Source: Salmonella enterica subsp. houtenae serovar Houten (GTDB lineage Bacteria; Pseudomonadota; Gammaproteobacteria; Enterobacterales; Enterobacteriaceae). From it: a DNA stretch of 64,000 nucleotides. Shown one piece after another: positions 36,808 to 46,546 of this stretch (positions are counted from its first letter, which is position 1; each line of letters opens with the position of its first letter). Both the position numbers and the translations under genes were made by a program. Location: NCBI GenBank assembly GCA_900478215.1, contig LS483478.1, positions 1,922,001-1,986,000 of the forward strand, written 5' to 3'. The notes under the pieces were generated by a model, which saw nothing but the letters and a program-made list of their open reading frames with translations, did no database searches and was not told the origin of the DNA.

Positions 36808-38172
36808 TTAGTTCTCCAGTGGGTGCAGGATACGATTAACTTTATCAAAGGTTTCCTGATATTCCGCTTCTTCCTTGCTATCGGCCACGATACCGCCTCC
36901 GGCTGAGCAATAGAGTTGGCCCTGCGTCGCCATGACGGTACGGATGGTAATACTGGTATCCATGTTGCCGCAGAAACTCAGATAACCGATGCTGCCGCAC
37001 CAGGCGTTGCGTCGCTGCGGCTCCAGTTCGTCGATAATTTCCATTGCCCGTACTTTAGGCGCGCCGGTAATGGAGCCGCCGGGGAAGGCCGCGCGCAGCA
37101 GGTCGGTGGCATGAAGCGAGTCCGGTAAACGGGCGGTAATGGTGCTGACCAGATGGTGAACGGCAGGAAATGGTTCGACGACGAACAGCTCCGGCACTTT
37201 CACCGAACCCGGCACGGCGACCCGGCCAATGTCGTTACGCATCAAATCGACGATCATCAAATTTTCGGCGCGATCTTTCGTTGAATTAGCCAGTTTCTGC
37301 GCTTGCTGACGGTCCGCCTGCGGATCGCTAAGCCGTGGAAGCGTACCTTTGATCGGGCGCGTCTGGATATGACCGTTCTCCAGTTGGATAAAACGCTCGG
37401 GAGAAAGACTCAATATAGCGCCGTCATGCAAACGAAGAAAGGCGCTAAATGGGGCGCGATTTGCGCGGTTAAGGCGTTTGAAAGCCTGCCACTCATCACC
37501 CTCGTAGCTCGCCTGAAAACGCTGGGAAAGATTGACCTGATAACAGTCGCCGCTGTGCAGCCAGGCCTGCACCTGACGAAACTTTTCGCCATACTCGCGA
37601 CGCGTCATATTGGATTGCCAGGCCGAGGTAAGCGTAAAGGGTTTCCGGGCTAGCGCGCGCTGGCGGCTGAGCCAGCGATAACGGGCATCTGCATCGTGAT
37701 AGCTTATCAGTGTCACCACTTGTTTTTGGTGATCGACAATCAGCGCCCAGTCGTAAAGGCCAATCGCCATATCCGGTAAAGCGATATCGCGCGCAGCAGT
37801 ATCGGGCAGAGTTTCGAAACGCCGCCCTAAATCGTAGCCAAACAGACCCAGCGCGCCGCCCTGAAAGGGTAAGTCAGGGTCAGGCTGAGGATGAAAAGGC
37901 AGCGCCTCCAGTTGAGTCTGCAAAACGTGTAACGGATCGTCGAGAGTGACGGCGGTCGTGCGCGCAGTACATACCGTGGTTTCCTGCGCGCGCGTGGTCA
38001 GTGTGGTGACAGGATCGGCGACCAGAATATCAAAACGGTTATAGGGATGAATAGCATCACCTGAATGCAGCAGCATCGCCCAGGGCAAATGGTTTACGGG
38101 CGCAAAATAGTGTTCAGCGGCGTCCGGACGCCAGGGTAAGGTGATAACAGTGGGAGATAACGTCTTCATCAT
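36808..38172 (-). CDS. pabB: Aminodeoxychorismate synthase component I
   Basis: 454 aa. Chorismate-binding enzyme of the anthranilate synthase I family: the C-terminal core carries SPERFIQLENGHIQTRPIKG, AENLMIVDLMRNDIGRV and AAFPGGSITGAPKVRAMEII. Pairs with PabA to make 4-amino-4-deoxychorismate for folate synthesis. Lys of the PIKGT motif, the covalent nucleophile, is present. Upstream of nudL and divergent from yoaH. Confidence 0.96.
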   Translation of the reverse strand: MMKTLSPTVITLPWRPDAAEHYFAPVNHLPWAMLLHSGDAIHPYNRFDILVADPVTTLTTRAQETTVCTARTTAVTLDDPLHVLQTQLEALPFHPQPDPDLPFQGGALGLFGYDLGRRFETLPDTAARDIALPDMAIGLYDWALIVDHQKQVVTLISYHDADARYRWLSRQRALARKPFTLTSAWQSNMTRREYGEKFRQVQAWLHSGDCYQVNLSQRFQASYEGDEWQAFKRLNRANRAPFSAFLRLHDGAILSLSPERFIQLENGHIQTRPIKGTLPRLSDPQADRQQAQKLANSTKDRAENLMIVDLMRNDIGRVAVPGSVKVPELFVVEPFPAVHHLVSTITARLPDSLHATDLLRAAFPGGSITGAPKVRAMEIIDELEPQRRNAWCGSIGYLSFCGNMDTSITIRTVMATQGQLYCSAGGGIVADSKEEAEYQETFDKVNRILHPLEN

Positions 38173-38252
38173 TCCTGACTCGTTACAACACTACTGGCTT
38201 ACCGCCGGGTAGCGTGAAATAATTAGCGCTAACAATTTAGCAGGAGTTAATC

Positions 38253-38432
38253 ATGTTTGCAGGTTTACCTTCACTCAGTCATGAACAACAGCAAAAAGCC
38301 GTAGAACGTATCCAGGAATTGATGTCGCAAGGTATGAGCAGCGGAGAGGCGATTGCCCAGGTCGCGGGCGAACTTCGCGCCAACCATACCGGCGAACGGA
38401 TAGTGGCGCGTTTTGAGGATGAAGACGAATAA
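38253..38432 (+). CDS. yoaH: Small protein YoaH (UPF0181)
   Basis: 59 aa with CAGGAG before the ATG. Reads [20 protein letters not shown], continuing into [21 protein letters not shown] with an acidic end. Predicted helical. Divergent from pabB and convergent with yoaB (5 bp apart). Function unknown. Confidence 0.93.
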
Positions 38433-38437
38433 CCGGC

Positions 38438-38782
38438 TTATACCGCCGCGACAATCTTAATCTCAACTTTATATTTCGGGTTCATTAACCCGGCCTGTAC
38501 GGTACAGCGTACCGGCGCATGGCCTGCGACGACCCACGCATCCCACGCCTTATTCATGGCGGCAAAATCCGCTTTATCGCTCAGAAAAATAGTGGCATCC
38601 AGAATACGTGACTTACTGGAGCCCTGTTTTTCCAGCACCGCATCAATCTGCGCCAGAGTATTCGCCGTTTGCGCAAAAGCGTCGGCGTCCAGGTTTTCCG
38701 GCACGCCGGTATACCACAGCGTATTATTGTGGATCACCACGTCTGACCAACGATCTTCGGCATCAATACGCACGATAGACAT
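38438..38782 (-). CDS. yoaB: RidA-family protein YoaB
   Basis: 114 aa trimeric Rid/YjgF-type protein. The active-site Arg is present in APVRCTVQAGLMNPKYKVEI. Family members deaminate reactive enamine/imine intermediates; this subfamily's substrate is unproven. Divergent from yoaA with 130 bp between. Confidence 0.92.
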   Translation of the reverse strand: MSIVRIDAEDRWSDVVIHNNTLWYTGVPENLDADAFAQTANTLAQIDAVLEKQGSSKSRILDATIFLSDKADFAAMNKAWDAWVVAGHAPVRCTVQAGLMNPKYKVEIKIVAAV

Positions 38783-38912
38783 TATTTATTCCTCATTTGC
38801 TTTCTATTTGAATGGCGCAAGACTGCCACAATGTGGCGCCGCCGTCACCTCTGTAACTGGCGTAAGCCTCTCCACCCTGACATAATCCCTGTGCAAATTA
38901 ACAGGGGGCAGT

Positions 38913-40823
38913 GTGACGGACGATTTTGCAGCAGATGGCCAACTGGCCAAAGCGATAACCGGTTTTAAACCACGCGAACCACAGCGACAAATGGCGGTTG
39001 CCGTAACACAAGCGATTGAAAATGCGCAGCCTCTGGTCGTTGAAGCTGGCACCGGAACCGGGAAGACCTATGCTTACCTCGCTCCGGCGTTGCGCGCCGG
39101 GAAAAAAGTCATTATTTCGACCGGGTCGAAAGCGTTGCAGGATCAACTCTACAGCCGCGATCTGCCGACGGTAGCAAAAGCGCTGGCGTTTACCGGTAAG
39201 ACGGCTCTATTGAAAGGACGTTCAAACTATCTCTGCCTGGAGCGGCTGGAACAACAAGCGCTGGCGGGCGGCGATTTACCGGTACAAACGTTAAGCGACG
39301 TGATATTGCTGCGCTCCTGGTCAAATCAGACGCGGGATGGCGACATCAGCACCTGCGTCAGCGTGGCGGAGGATTCCCAGGCCTGGCCGCTGGTCACCAG
39401 TACCAACGACAACTGCCTTGGCAGCGATTGTCCGCTCTACAAAGAGTGCTTTGTAGTGAAAGCGCGTAAAAAGGCGATGGACGCGGATGTGGTGATTGTA
39501 AACCACCACCTTTTTCTTGCGGATATGGTGGTTAAAGAGAGCGGGTTTGGCGAACTCATCCCTCAGGCTGAAGTAATGATCTTCGATGAAGCCCACCAAC
39601 TGCCTGATATCGCCAGCCAGTATTTCGGACAATCGCTCTCCAGCCGTCAGTTACTGGATTTAGCAAAAGACATCACCATTGCCTACCGGACGGAACTGAA
39701 AGACACTCAACAGTTGCAAAAATGCGCCGATCGCCTTGCCCAGAGCGCGCAGGATTTTCGTCTGCAACTGGGGGAGCCCGGCTACCGGGGAAATTTGCGT
39801 GAACTGTTAGCCGATCCACGTATCCAACGGGCATTTTTACTGCTGGATGATACGCTGGAGCTTTGTTACGACGTGGCGAAGCTGTCGCTGGGCCGTTCGG
39901 CGCTGCTGGATGCGGCTTTTGAACGCGCCACGCTATACCGTTCACGGCTGAAACGCTTAAAAGAGATTAATCAGCCGGGATACAGCTACTGGTATGAGTG
40001 CACCTCGCGCCACTTCACCCTGGCGCTGACGCCGCTCACCGTGGCGGACAAATTCAAAGAGGTGATGGAACAGAAGCCCGGTAGCTGGATTTTTACCTCG
40101 GCCACATTGTCGGTAAATGATGATCTCCACCACTTTACCGCCCGTCTGGGAATTGAGCAGGCAGAATCCATGCTGCTGCCCAGCCCATTCGACTATACGC
40201 GCCAGGCGCTACTCTGCGTACCGCGTAACGTGCCGCAAACCAACCAGCCCGGCGCGGCGCGACAGTTGGCAGCCATGTTAAGGCCGATTATCGAAGCCAA
40301 TAACGGGCGATGTTTTATGCTGTGCACCTCGCACGCCATGATGCGCGATCTGGCAGAGCAGTTTCGCGCCACCATGACGCTGCCGGTACTGTTGCAAGGG
40401 GAAACCAGTAAAGGCCAACTGTTACAACAATTTGTTAGCGCCGGCAACGCGCTGCTCGTCGCCACCAGCAGCTTCTGGGAAGGGGTAGATGTGCGCGGCG
40501 ATACGTTATCTTTAGTGATTATCGACAAATTGCCGTTTACTTCCCCGGATGACCCGCTGTTAAAAGCGCGAATGGAAGACTGTCGTTTGCGCGGCGGCGA
40601 TCCGTTTGACGAGGTTCAACTGCCCGATGCGGTGATTACGCTGAAGCAGGGGGTGGGGCGGTTGATTCGCGATGCGGACGATCGCGGGGTGTTAGTGATT
40701 TGTGATAACCGGCTGGTGATGCGGCCCTATGGCGCCACGTTCCTCGCCAGCCTGCCTCCTGCGCCGCGCACGCGTGATATCGCCCGTGCCGTTCGCTTTC
40801 TTGCGATTCCATCCGCCGAGTAA
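38913..40823 (+). CDS. yoaA: DNA helicase YoaA (XPD/DinG-like, Fe-S)
   Basis: 636 aa from GTG 38913 after CAGGGGGCA. Superfamily 2 helicase with Walker A EAGTGTGKTYAY (near residue 48), DEAH in MIFDEAHQLPD and motif VI QGVGRLIRDADDRG. Cluster cysteines lie between Walker A and DEAH (YLCLERL, STCVSVAE, NCLGSDCPLYKECF). In E. coli YoaA works with HolC (Pol III chi) to repair stalled forks. tsaB follows by 57 bp. Confidence 0.96.
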   Translation: MTDDFAADGQLAKAITGFKPREPQRQMAVAVTQAIENAQPLVVEAGTGTGKTYAYLAPALRAGKKVIISTGSKALQDQLYSRDLPTVAKALAFTGKTALLKGRSNYLCLERLEQQALAGGDLPVQTLSDVILLRSWSNQTRDGDISTCVSVAEDSQAWPLVTSTNDNCLGSDCPLYKECFVVKARKKAMDADVVIVNHHLFLADMVVKESGFGELIPQAEVMIFDEAHQLPDIASQYFGQSLSSRQLLDLAKDITIAYRTELKDTQQLQKCADRLAQSAQDFRLQLGEPGYRGNLRELLADPRIQRAFLLLDDTLELCYDVAKLSLGRSALLDAAFERATLYRSRLKRLKEINQPGYSYWYECTSRHFTLALTPLTVADKFKEVMEQKPGSWIFTSATLSVNDDLHHFTARLGIEQAESMLLPSPFDYTRQALLCVPRNVPQTNQPGAARQLAAMLRPIIEANNGRCFMLCTSHAMMRDLAEQFRATMTLPVLLQGETSKGQLLQQFVSAGNALLVATSSFWEGVDVRGDTLSLVIIDKLPFTSPDDPLLKARMEDCRLRGGDPFDEVQLPDAVITLKQGVGRLIRDADDRGVLVICDNRLVMRPYGATFLASLPPAPRTRDIARAVRFLAIPSAE

Positions 40824-40880
40824 TTTGTTACGGAGTATGGTAAGATACGCGCCATTTTATTGATCTAAGCACGAAACCTC

Positions 40881-41576
40881 ATGCGAATTCTGGCTATCGA
40901 TACCGCCACAGAGGCCTGTTCTGTCGCCCTGTGGAACAACGGTACTATCAATGCTCACTTTGAGCTTTGTCCACGAGAACACACTCAACGTATCCTGCCC
41001 ATGGTGCAGGAGATTCTGACCGCCAGCGGCACCTCGCTCAATGAGATAGATGCGCTGGCGTTTGGTCGCGGTCCGGGCAGCTTTACCGGCGTGCGTATCG
41101 GCATTGGTATTGCACAAGGGCTGGCGTTAGGGGCAAATCTGCCGATGATCGGTGTTTCGACGCTTGCCACGATGGCGCAGGGCGCATGGCGTAAAACTGG
41201 CGCGACCCGCGTACTCGCCGCGATTGACGCGCGGATGGGCGAAGTGTACTGGGCGGAATACCAGCGTGATGCGCAGGGCGTCTGGCAGGGTGAAGAGACG
41301 GAAGCGGTGCTGAAACCGGAACGGGTTAGCGAGCGGTTGGAACAGCTCTCCGGCGAGTGGGCGACGGTAGGAACGGGCTGGTCCGCATGGCCCGATCTGG
41401 CGAAGGGATGCGGCCTGACGCTTCATGATGGGGAGGTGTCGCTCCCGGCAGCGGAAGATATGTTGCCCATCGCCAGTCAAAAACTGGCGGCAGGAGAGAC
41501 CGTTGCCGTGGAACATGCCGAGCCGGTTTATTTGCGTAACGAAGTGGCGTGGAAGAAACTTCCCGGCAAAGAATGA
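40881..41576 (+). CDS. tsaB: tRNA t6A modification protein TsaB
   Basis: 231 aa ASKHA-fold protein. Conserved start MRILAIDTATEACSVALW and motif ALAFGRGPGSFTGVRIG near residue 60. With TsaC, TsaD and TsaE it makes N6-threonylcarbamoyladenosine at A37 of ANN-decoding tRNAs. Essential in E. coli. The 3' end seems to contain a sigma-E-like promoter for yeaY. Confidence 0.96.
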   Translation: MRILAIDTATEACSVALWNNGTINAHFELCPREHTQRILPMVQEILTASGTSLNEIDALAFGRGPGSFTGVRIGIGIAQGLALGANLPMIGVSTLATMAQGAWRKTGATRVLAAIDARMGEVYWAEYQRDAQGVWQGEETEAVLKPERVSERLEQLSGEWATVGTGWSAWPDLAKGCGLTLHDGEVSLPAAEDMLPIASQKLAAGETVAVEHAEPVYLRNEVAWKKLPGKE

Positions 41577-41582
41577 CTCTCA
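41555..41582 (+). promoter_or_regulatory. Candidate sigma-E promoter of yeaY
   Basis: GAAACTT, a 16-bp spacer and TCTCA, close to the sigma-E pattern (GGAACTT and TCTGA/TCAAA), located over the tsaB stop. yeaY encodes an outer-membrane lipoprotein, the usual kind of sigma-E target. Confidence 0.5.
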
Positions 41583-41647
41583 CTATTATTACCCCCCATA
41601 CTTTATGCTATGGGGTGGAATAGACGTCGAGAAAAAGGAGTCGCATC

Positions 41648-42229
41648 ATGGCGGTTCAAAAACGGTTAATAAAAGGGGCGCTGGCGTGCGTTTTTGCGCT
41701 TATGCTGAGCGGTTGCGTGACTATTCCGGATGCCATCAAAGGTTCGAGTCCGACGCCGCAGCAGGATTTAGTGCGGGTCATGAATGCGCCGCAGCTCTAT
41801 ATCGGGCAAGAGGCGCGTTTCGGCGGTAAAGTTGTGGCGGTACAAAATCAGCAGGGAAAAACCCGGCTTGAAATCGCGACCGTACCGCTCGACAGCGGCG
41901 CGCGTCCTGTTCTGGGCGAAGCCTCGCGCGGCAGAATTTTTGCAGATGTGAACGGTTTTCTGGACCCGGTGGACTTCCGTGGCCAGCTAGTGACCGTTGT
42001 CGGCCCGATAACCGGAACGGTTGACGGTAAAATCGGCAATACGCCGTATAAATTTATGCTGATGCAGGCTACCGGCTATAAACGCTGGCATCTTGTTCAG
42101 CAGGTCGTCATGCCTCCACAGCCGATCGATCCGTGGTTTTACGGCGGACGCGCCTGGCCTTATGGCTATGGCGGCTGGGGATGGTATAACCCTGGACCCG
42201 CAGAGGTTCAGACGATAGTAACAGAGTAA
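41648..42229 (+). CDS. yeaY: Slp-family outer-membrane lipoprotein YeaY
   Basis: 193 aa with lipobox LMLSGC (Cys near residue 22); Val at +2 predicts outer-membrane sorting. Slp-type body (YIGQEARFGGKVVAVQNQQG, GFLDPVDFRGQLVTVVGPI), then a Trp/Tyr/Gly-rich tail. AAGGAG lies before the ATG. Related to starvation lipoprotein Slp; exact role unknown. Confidence 0.92.
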   Translation: MAVQKRLIKGALACVFALMLSGCVTIPDAIKGSSPTPQQDLVRVMNAPQLYIGQEARFGGKVVAVQNQQGKTRLEIATVPLDSGARPVLGEASRGRIFADVNGFLDPVDFRGQLVTVVGPITGTVDGKIGNTPYKFMLMQATGYKRWHLVQQVVMPPQPIDPWFYGGRAWPYGYGGWGWYNPGPAEVQTIVTE

Positions 42230-42250
42230 CCCTTTGTTTTATCAATAAAA

Positions 42251-42275
42251 GAAACAGCGGCTGGTCCGCTGTTTC
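42251..42275 (+). terminator. Hairpin after yeaY
   Basis: GAAACAGCGG / CCGCTGTTTC stem 21 bp past the stop; no clear T run, so termination is uncertain. Confidence 0.45.
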
Positions 42276-42344
42276 TGCATTCATAGAGACATAATAAAAA
42301 TAAATAGTGACGCGCTTCGCAACCTTTCAGTTGCATAATTAATA

Positions 42345-42361
42345 AACTGGTACGCTGAGTT
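42345..42361 (+). promoter_or_regulatory. FadR operator of fadD
   Basis: AACTGGTACGCTGAGTT matches the FadR operator type (AACTGGT-N-GACCAGTT-like dyad), strongly in the left half. It lies about 70 bp before the fadD start. FadR itself is encoded at 54821 in this window. Confidence 0.65.
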
Positions 42362-42433
42362 AATATAATGTTAACGATTTGTTTATTAACTGGGGTTATG
42401 ATGACGACGAACACTCATTTTAGAGGTGATGCA

Positions 42434-44119
42434 TTGAAGAAGGTTTGGCTTAACCGTTATCCCGCTGATGTGCCGGCGGAGATCAACCCTGACCGTTATC
42501 AATCCCTGGTTGAACTGTTTGAACATGCGGCGACGCGCTATGCCGATCAACCCGCGTTCGTCAATATGGGGGAGGTAATGACCTTCCGCAAATTAGAGGA
42601 GCGTAGTCGGGCATTTGCGGCTTATTTACAACAAGGGCTGGGACTCAAAAAAGGCGACCGTGTTGCGCTGATGATGCCAAACCTGTTGCAGTATCCCGTC
42701 GCGCTATTTGGTATTTTACGCGCCGGCATGATTGTGGTGAACGTTAACCCGCTTTACACACCGCGCGAACTTGAGCATCAGCTTAACGATAGCGGCGCGG
42801 CGGCAATCATTATTGTTTCTAACTTTGCCCATACGCTGGAAAAAGTGGTCGAGAAAACGTCGGTACAGCACGTTATTCTGACGCGGATGGGCGACCAGCT
42901 TTCTACCGCCAAAGGTACAGTGGTTAACTTTGTCGTGAAATACATCAAGCGTCTGGTGCCAAAATACCACTTGCCAGACGCGATCTCGTTTCGCAGCGCG
43001 CTGCAGCATGGCTACCGTATGCAGTACGTAAAACCGGAGGTCGTCGCCGAAGATCTGGCGTTTCTGCAATATACCGGCGGTACAACGGGCGTGGCGAAAG
43101 GCGCGATGTTGACCCACCGCAATATGCTGGCGAATCTGGAGCAGGTGAAAGCGACCTATGGGCCGTTGCTTCACCCGGGGAAAGAGCTGGTGGTGACCGC
43201 GCTGCCGCTGTATCACATTTTTGCCTTAACCATGAACTGCCTGCTTTTTATCGAGCTGGGCGGGCAAAACTTGCTGATTACCAATCCGCGTGATATCCCC
43301 GGCCTGGTCAAGGAGCTGGCAAAATATCCATTTACGGCGATGACTGGCGTTAACACGCTGTTCAACGCCTTACTCAATAATAAAGAGTTTCAGCAACTGG
43401 ATTTTTCTTCGTTACATCTGTCCGCCGGCGGCGGGATGCCGGTGCAAAACGTCGTTGCGGAGCGCTGGGTTAAACTGACCGGGCAATATCTGCTGGAAGG
43501 CTACGGGCTGACCGAGTGCGCCCCGCTGGTGAGCGTCAACCCGCATGATATTGATTATCACAGCGGCAGTATCGGTCTGCCGGTACCGTCAACAGAAGCC
43601 AAACTGGTGGATGACGATGACAATGAAGTCGCGCCGGGTGAGGCCGGAGAGCTTTGCGTGAAAGGCCCGCAGGTTATGCTGGGATACTGGCAGCGTCCTG
43701 ACGCGACGGATGAAATCATTAAAGATGGCTGGCTGCATACGGGCGATATTGCGGTTATGGATGAAGACGGCTTTCTGCGGATTGTCGATCGCAAGAAAGA
43801 TATGATTCTGGTTTCTGGTTTCAACGTTTATCCAAACGAAATTGAAGATGTGGTGATGCAGCATTCTGGCGTGCAGGAAGTCGCGGCGGTTGGCGTGCCT
43901 TCCGGTAGTAGCGGCGAAGCGGTGAAGCTTTTTGTGGTTAAGAAAGATCCCGCATTGACTGACGATGCGTTGATCACCTTCTGCCGTCGCCATCTGACCG
44001 GCTATAAGGTACCCAAACAGGTAGAGTTTCGCGAGGAATTACCAAAATCTAACGTTGGGAAAATTTTACGACGAGAACTGCGTGACGAAGCCCGTGGCAA
44101 AGTAGACAATAAAGCCTGA
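42434..44119 (+). CDS. fadD: Long-chain acyl-CoA synthetase FadD
   Basis: 561 aa from TTG 42434 (TTGAAGAAGGTTTGG) with AGAGGTGA before it, the same rare start as in E. coli; upstream ATGs at 42368 and 42398 extend the frame without conservation. ATP/AMP signature YTGGTTGVAKGAMLTHRN (about residue 213) and fatty-acyl motif DGWLHTGDIAVMDEDGFLRI are present. Activates imported fatty acids for beta-oxidation and supplies the inducer of FadR. Confidence 0.96.
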   Translation: MKKVWLNRYPADVPAEINPDRYQSLVELFEHAATRYADQPAFVNMGEVMTFRKLEERSRAFAAYLQQGLGLKKGDRVALMMPNLLQYPVALFGILRAGMIVVNVNPLYTPRELEHQLNDSGAAAIIIVSNFAHTLEKVVEKTSVQHVILTRMGDQLSTAKGTVVNFVVKYIKRLVPKYHLPDAISFRSALQHGYRMQYVKPEVVAEDLAFLQYTGGTTGVAKGAMLTHRNMLANLEQVKATYGPLLHPGKELVVTALPLYHIFALTMNCLLFIELGGQNLLITNPRDIPGLVKELAKYPFTAMTGVNTLFNALLNNKEFQQLDFSSLHLSAGGGMPVQNVVAERWVKLTGQYLLEGYGLTECAPLVSVNPHDIDYHSGSIGLPVPSTEAKLVDDDDNEVAPGEAGELCVKGPQVMLGYWQRPDATDEIIKDGWLHTGDIAVMDEDGFLRIVDRKKDMILVSGFNVYPNEIEDVVMQHSGVQEVAAVGVPSGSSGEAVKLFVVKKDPALTDDALITFCRRHLTGYKVPKQVEFREELPKSNVGKILRRELRDEARGKVDNKA

Positions 44120-44141
44120 GCGTTAAGTCAGCTAACGAGAG

Positions 44142-44167
44142 ACGCCGGTTAAACCGGCGTTTTTTTT
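44142..44167 (+). terminator. Terminator after fadD
   Basis: ACGCCGGTT-AAACCGGCGT stem followed by eight T residues. Confidence 0.93.
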
Positions 44168-44191
44168 GGCGCGAACCAAAGAGAACACGAT

Positions 44192-45319
44192 TTGAATTAC
44201 CAAATGATTGAAACGGACGATGCTCTGGCGAGCCTGTGTGAGGCTGTCCGTGCATGTCCGGCTATTGCTTTAGATACTGAATTTGTCCGTACCCGCACCT
44301 ATTACCCGCAGTTAGGATTGATCCAGTTATTTGACGGGGCAAATGTCGCCCTGATCGATCCGCTCGGCATCAGCGACTGGTCGCCGTTAAAAGCGGTGCT
44401 GCGCGATACGGGAATCACCAAATTTCTGCACGCGGGTAGCGAAGATCTGGAAGTATTTCTTAATGCGTTTGGCGAACTGCCGGCACCCCTGATTGATACG
44501 CAAATTCTGGCGGCATTTTGCGGGCGTCCGCTGTCGTGGGGTTTTGCGTCGATGGTAGAAGAGTATACGGGCGTGGCGCTGGATAAAAGCGAGTCTCGTA
44601 CCGACTGGTTAGCCCGGCCTTTAAGTGAACGTCAGTGTGAATACGCGGCGGCGGATGTCTGGTATCTGTTACCGATCGCTAAAAAGCTGATGATTGAAAC
44701 TGAAGCTGCAGGATGGCTGCCTGCCGCGCTTGATGAGTGCCGATTGATGCAGCAACGTCGTCAGGAGATTCAGGTGCCGGAAGACGCATGGCGGGATATC
44801 ACCAATGCCTGGCAACTGCGGACCCGCCAGTTAGCCTGTCTACAACTTTTAGCGGACTGGCGGCTGCGTAAGGCGCGTGAGCGCGATATGGCGGTGAACT
44901 TCGTTGTGCGTGAGGAAAACCTGTGGGCGGTCGCGCGTTATATGCCGGGCAGTCTCGGTGAGTTGGATAGCCTGGGCCTTTCCGGCAGCGAGATTCGTTT
45001 TCACGGCAAGTCGTTGATATCACTGGTGGCGAAAGCGCAGGCGCTACCGGAAGAGGCATTGCCGGAACCTTTGTTGAATCTGCTGGACATGCCGGGCTAT
45101 CGTAAAGCGTTTAAGGCCATCAAAGCGCTGGTGGCGGAGGTGAGTGCGGCGCATCATGTCAGCGGCGAGCTGCTGGCATCGCGTCGACAGATTAATCAGT
45201 TGCTTAACTGGCACTGGAAATTAAAACCGCAAAATGGGCAACCGGAATTGATTTCCGGCTGGCGCGCCGAATTGATGGCGGAGAAGTTAACTCTTCTGTT
45301 GCAGGAGTATCCGCGTTAA
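44192..45319 (+). CDS. rnd: Ribonuclease D
   Basis: 375 aa from TTG 44192, the E. coli length and start codon type. DEDDy exonuclease motifs: Exo I LDTEFVRT, Exo II FLHAGSEDLEVF, Exo III YAAADVWYL, followed by two HRDC domains. Trims tRNA and other small RNA 3' ends. UUG starts limit expression in E. coli and probably here. Confidence 0.96.
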   Translation: MNYQMIETDDALASLCEAVRACPAIALDTEFVRTRTYYPQLGLIQLFDGANVALIDPLGISDWSPLKAVLRDTGITKFLHAGSEDLEVFLNAFGELPAPLIDTQILAAFCGRPLSWGFASMVEEYTGVALDKSESRTDWLARPLSERQCEYAAADVWYLLPIAKKLMIETEAAGWLPAALDECRLMQQRRQEIQVPEDAWRDITNAWQLRTRQLACLQLLADWRLRKARERDMAVNFVVREENLWAVARYMPGSLGELDSLGLSGSEIRFHGKSLISLVAKAQALPEEALPEPLLNLLDMPGYRKAFKAIKALVAEVSAAHHVSGELLASRRQINQLLNWHWKLKPQNGQPELISGWRAELMAEKLTLLLQEYPR

Positions 45320-45385
45320 CGACGGTAATTGTCGGGAAAACGGCCAGTGAAATAAATGTCCGTATCCGGAGTAATGAAAAAAAAT

Positions 45386-45413
45386 AAAAAAGGCAGATTC
45401 TTCTGCCTTTTTT
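45386..45413. terminator. Bidirectional terminator between rnd and minE
   Basis: AAAAAAGGCAGA-TTC-TTCTGCCTTTTTT palindrome between convergent genes, with A and T runs on both sides. Confidence 0.93.
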
Positions 45414-45440
45414 AATCCAGGAATTTTCCCATAAAAGAGC

Positions 45441-45707
45441 TTATTTTGACTCTTCGGCTTCCGGTAGCGTTACGTTAAGTTCAAGGATGGAGATATCGCC
45501 ATCTTTTTGCTCAAGCTGGACGGTAACCATTTCCGGATCGATTTGTACGTATTTACAAATGACTTCAAGAATATCTTTGCGTAACTGCGGTAAATAATGC
45601 GGTTCGGCATCGCTACGGCGACGTTCCGCGACAATGATTTGCAACCGCTCTTTTGCAATATTAGCGGTACTCTTTTTCCGCGAGAGAAAAAAATCCAGTA
45701 ATGCCAT
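45441..45707 (-). CDS. minE: Cell division topological specificity factor MinE
   Basis: 88 aa. N-terminal membrane-targeting and MinD-activating part ([22 protein letters not shown], then QIIVAERR), followed by the dimer domain ([20 protein letters not shown]). Stimulates MinD ATPase to drive pole-to-pole oscillation. Three bp after minD. Confidence 0.97.
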
Positions 45708-45710
45708 AAT

Positions 45711-46523
45711 TTATCCTCCGAACAGGCGTTTGAGGAAACCTTTCTTCTCTTCTTCAATGAAGCGGAAAGGACGTTCTTCTCCCAACAGACGATCTACGGT
45801 ATCTGCATAGGCTTTACCCGCATCCGCAGTGGCGTCAAGAATCACCGGTTCGCCCTGGTTAGATGCGCGCAGTACGGATTGATCTTCCGGGATCACCCCG
45901 ACGAGTTTAATACGCAGAATCTCCAGTACATCTTCCATGCTGAGCATGTCGCCTTTATTTACGCGGCCTGGATTGTAGCGCGTCAACAGGAGATGTTCTT
46001 TAATCGGTTCTTCGCCATTTTCTGCGCGGCGAGATTTCGATGCCAGGATGCCCAGAATACGGTCCGAGTCACGGACAGAAGAGACTTCCGGGTTGGTCGT
46101 GATGATCGCTTCATCGGCAAAATAGAGCGCCATCAACGCCCCGGTTTCGATACCCGCTGGCGAGTCGCAAACGATGAACTCAAAGTCCATCGCTTTCAGT
46201 GAGTCCAGCACCTTAGCGACGCCTTCGCGCGTCAGCGCGTCTTTATCCCGGGTCTGCGACGCCGGAAGAATGAAGAGATTTTCAGTGCGCTTATCTTTGA
46301 TCAGCGCCTGATTCAGTGTCGCATCGCCCTGAATGACGTTTACAAAATCGTAAACGACACGACGTTCGCACCCCATAATCAGATCGAGGTTACGCAGTCC
46401 GATATCAAAATCAATGACGACAGTTTTCTTTCCCTTCTGGGCCAAACCTGTAGCGATGGCCGCGCTGGAGGTGGTCTTGCCAACGCCCCCTTTACCCGAA
46501 GTAACAACAATAATGCGTGCCAT
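45711..46523 (-). CDS. minD: Septum site-determining ATPase MinD
   Basis: 270 aa. Deviant Walker A GKGGVGKTTSS near residue 10, switch II CDSPAGIE and a C-terminal amphipathic membrane-binding helix (EEEKKGFLKRLFGG). Carries MinC to the membrane and oscillates with MinE. Middle gene of minCDE. Confidence 0.98.
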   Translation of the reverse strand: MARIIVVTSGKGGVGKTTSSAAIATGLAQKGKKTVVIDFDIGLRNLDLIMGCERRVVYDFVNVIQGDATLNQALIKDKRTENLFILPASQTRDKDALTREGVAKVLDSLKAMDFEFIVCDSPAGIETGALMALYFADEAIITTNPEVSSVRDSDRILGILASKSRRAENGEEPIKEHLLLTRYNPGRVNKGDMLSMEDVLEILRIKLVGVIPEDQSVLRASNQGEPVILDATADAGKAYADTVDRLLGEERPFRFIEEEKKGFLKRLFGG

Positions 46524-46546
46524 AAAAATTCCTTGTTAAAAAGGGA

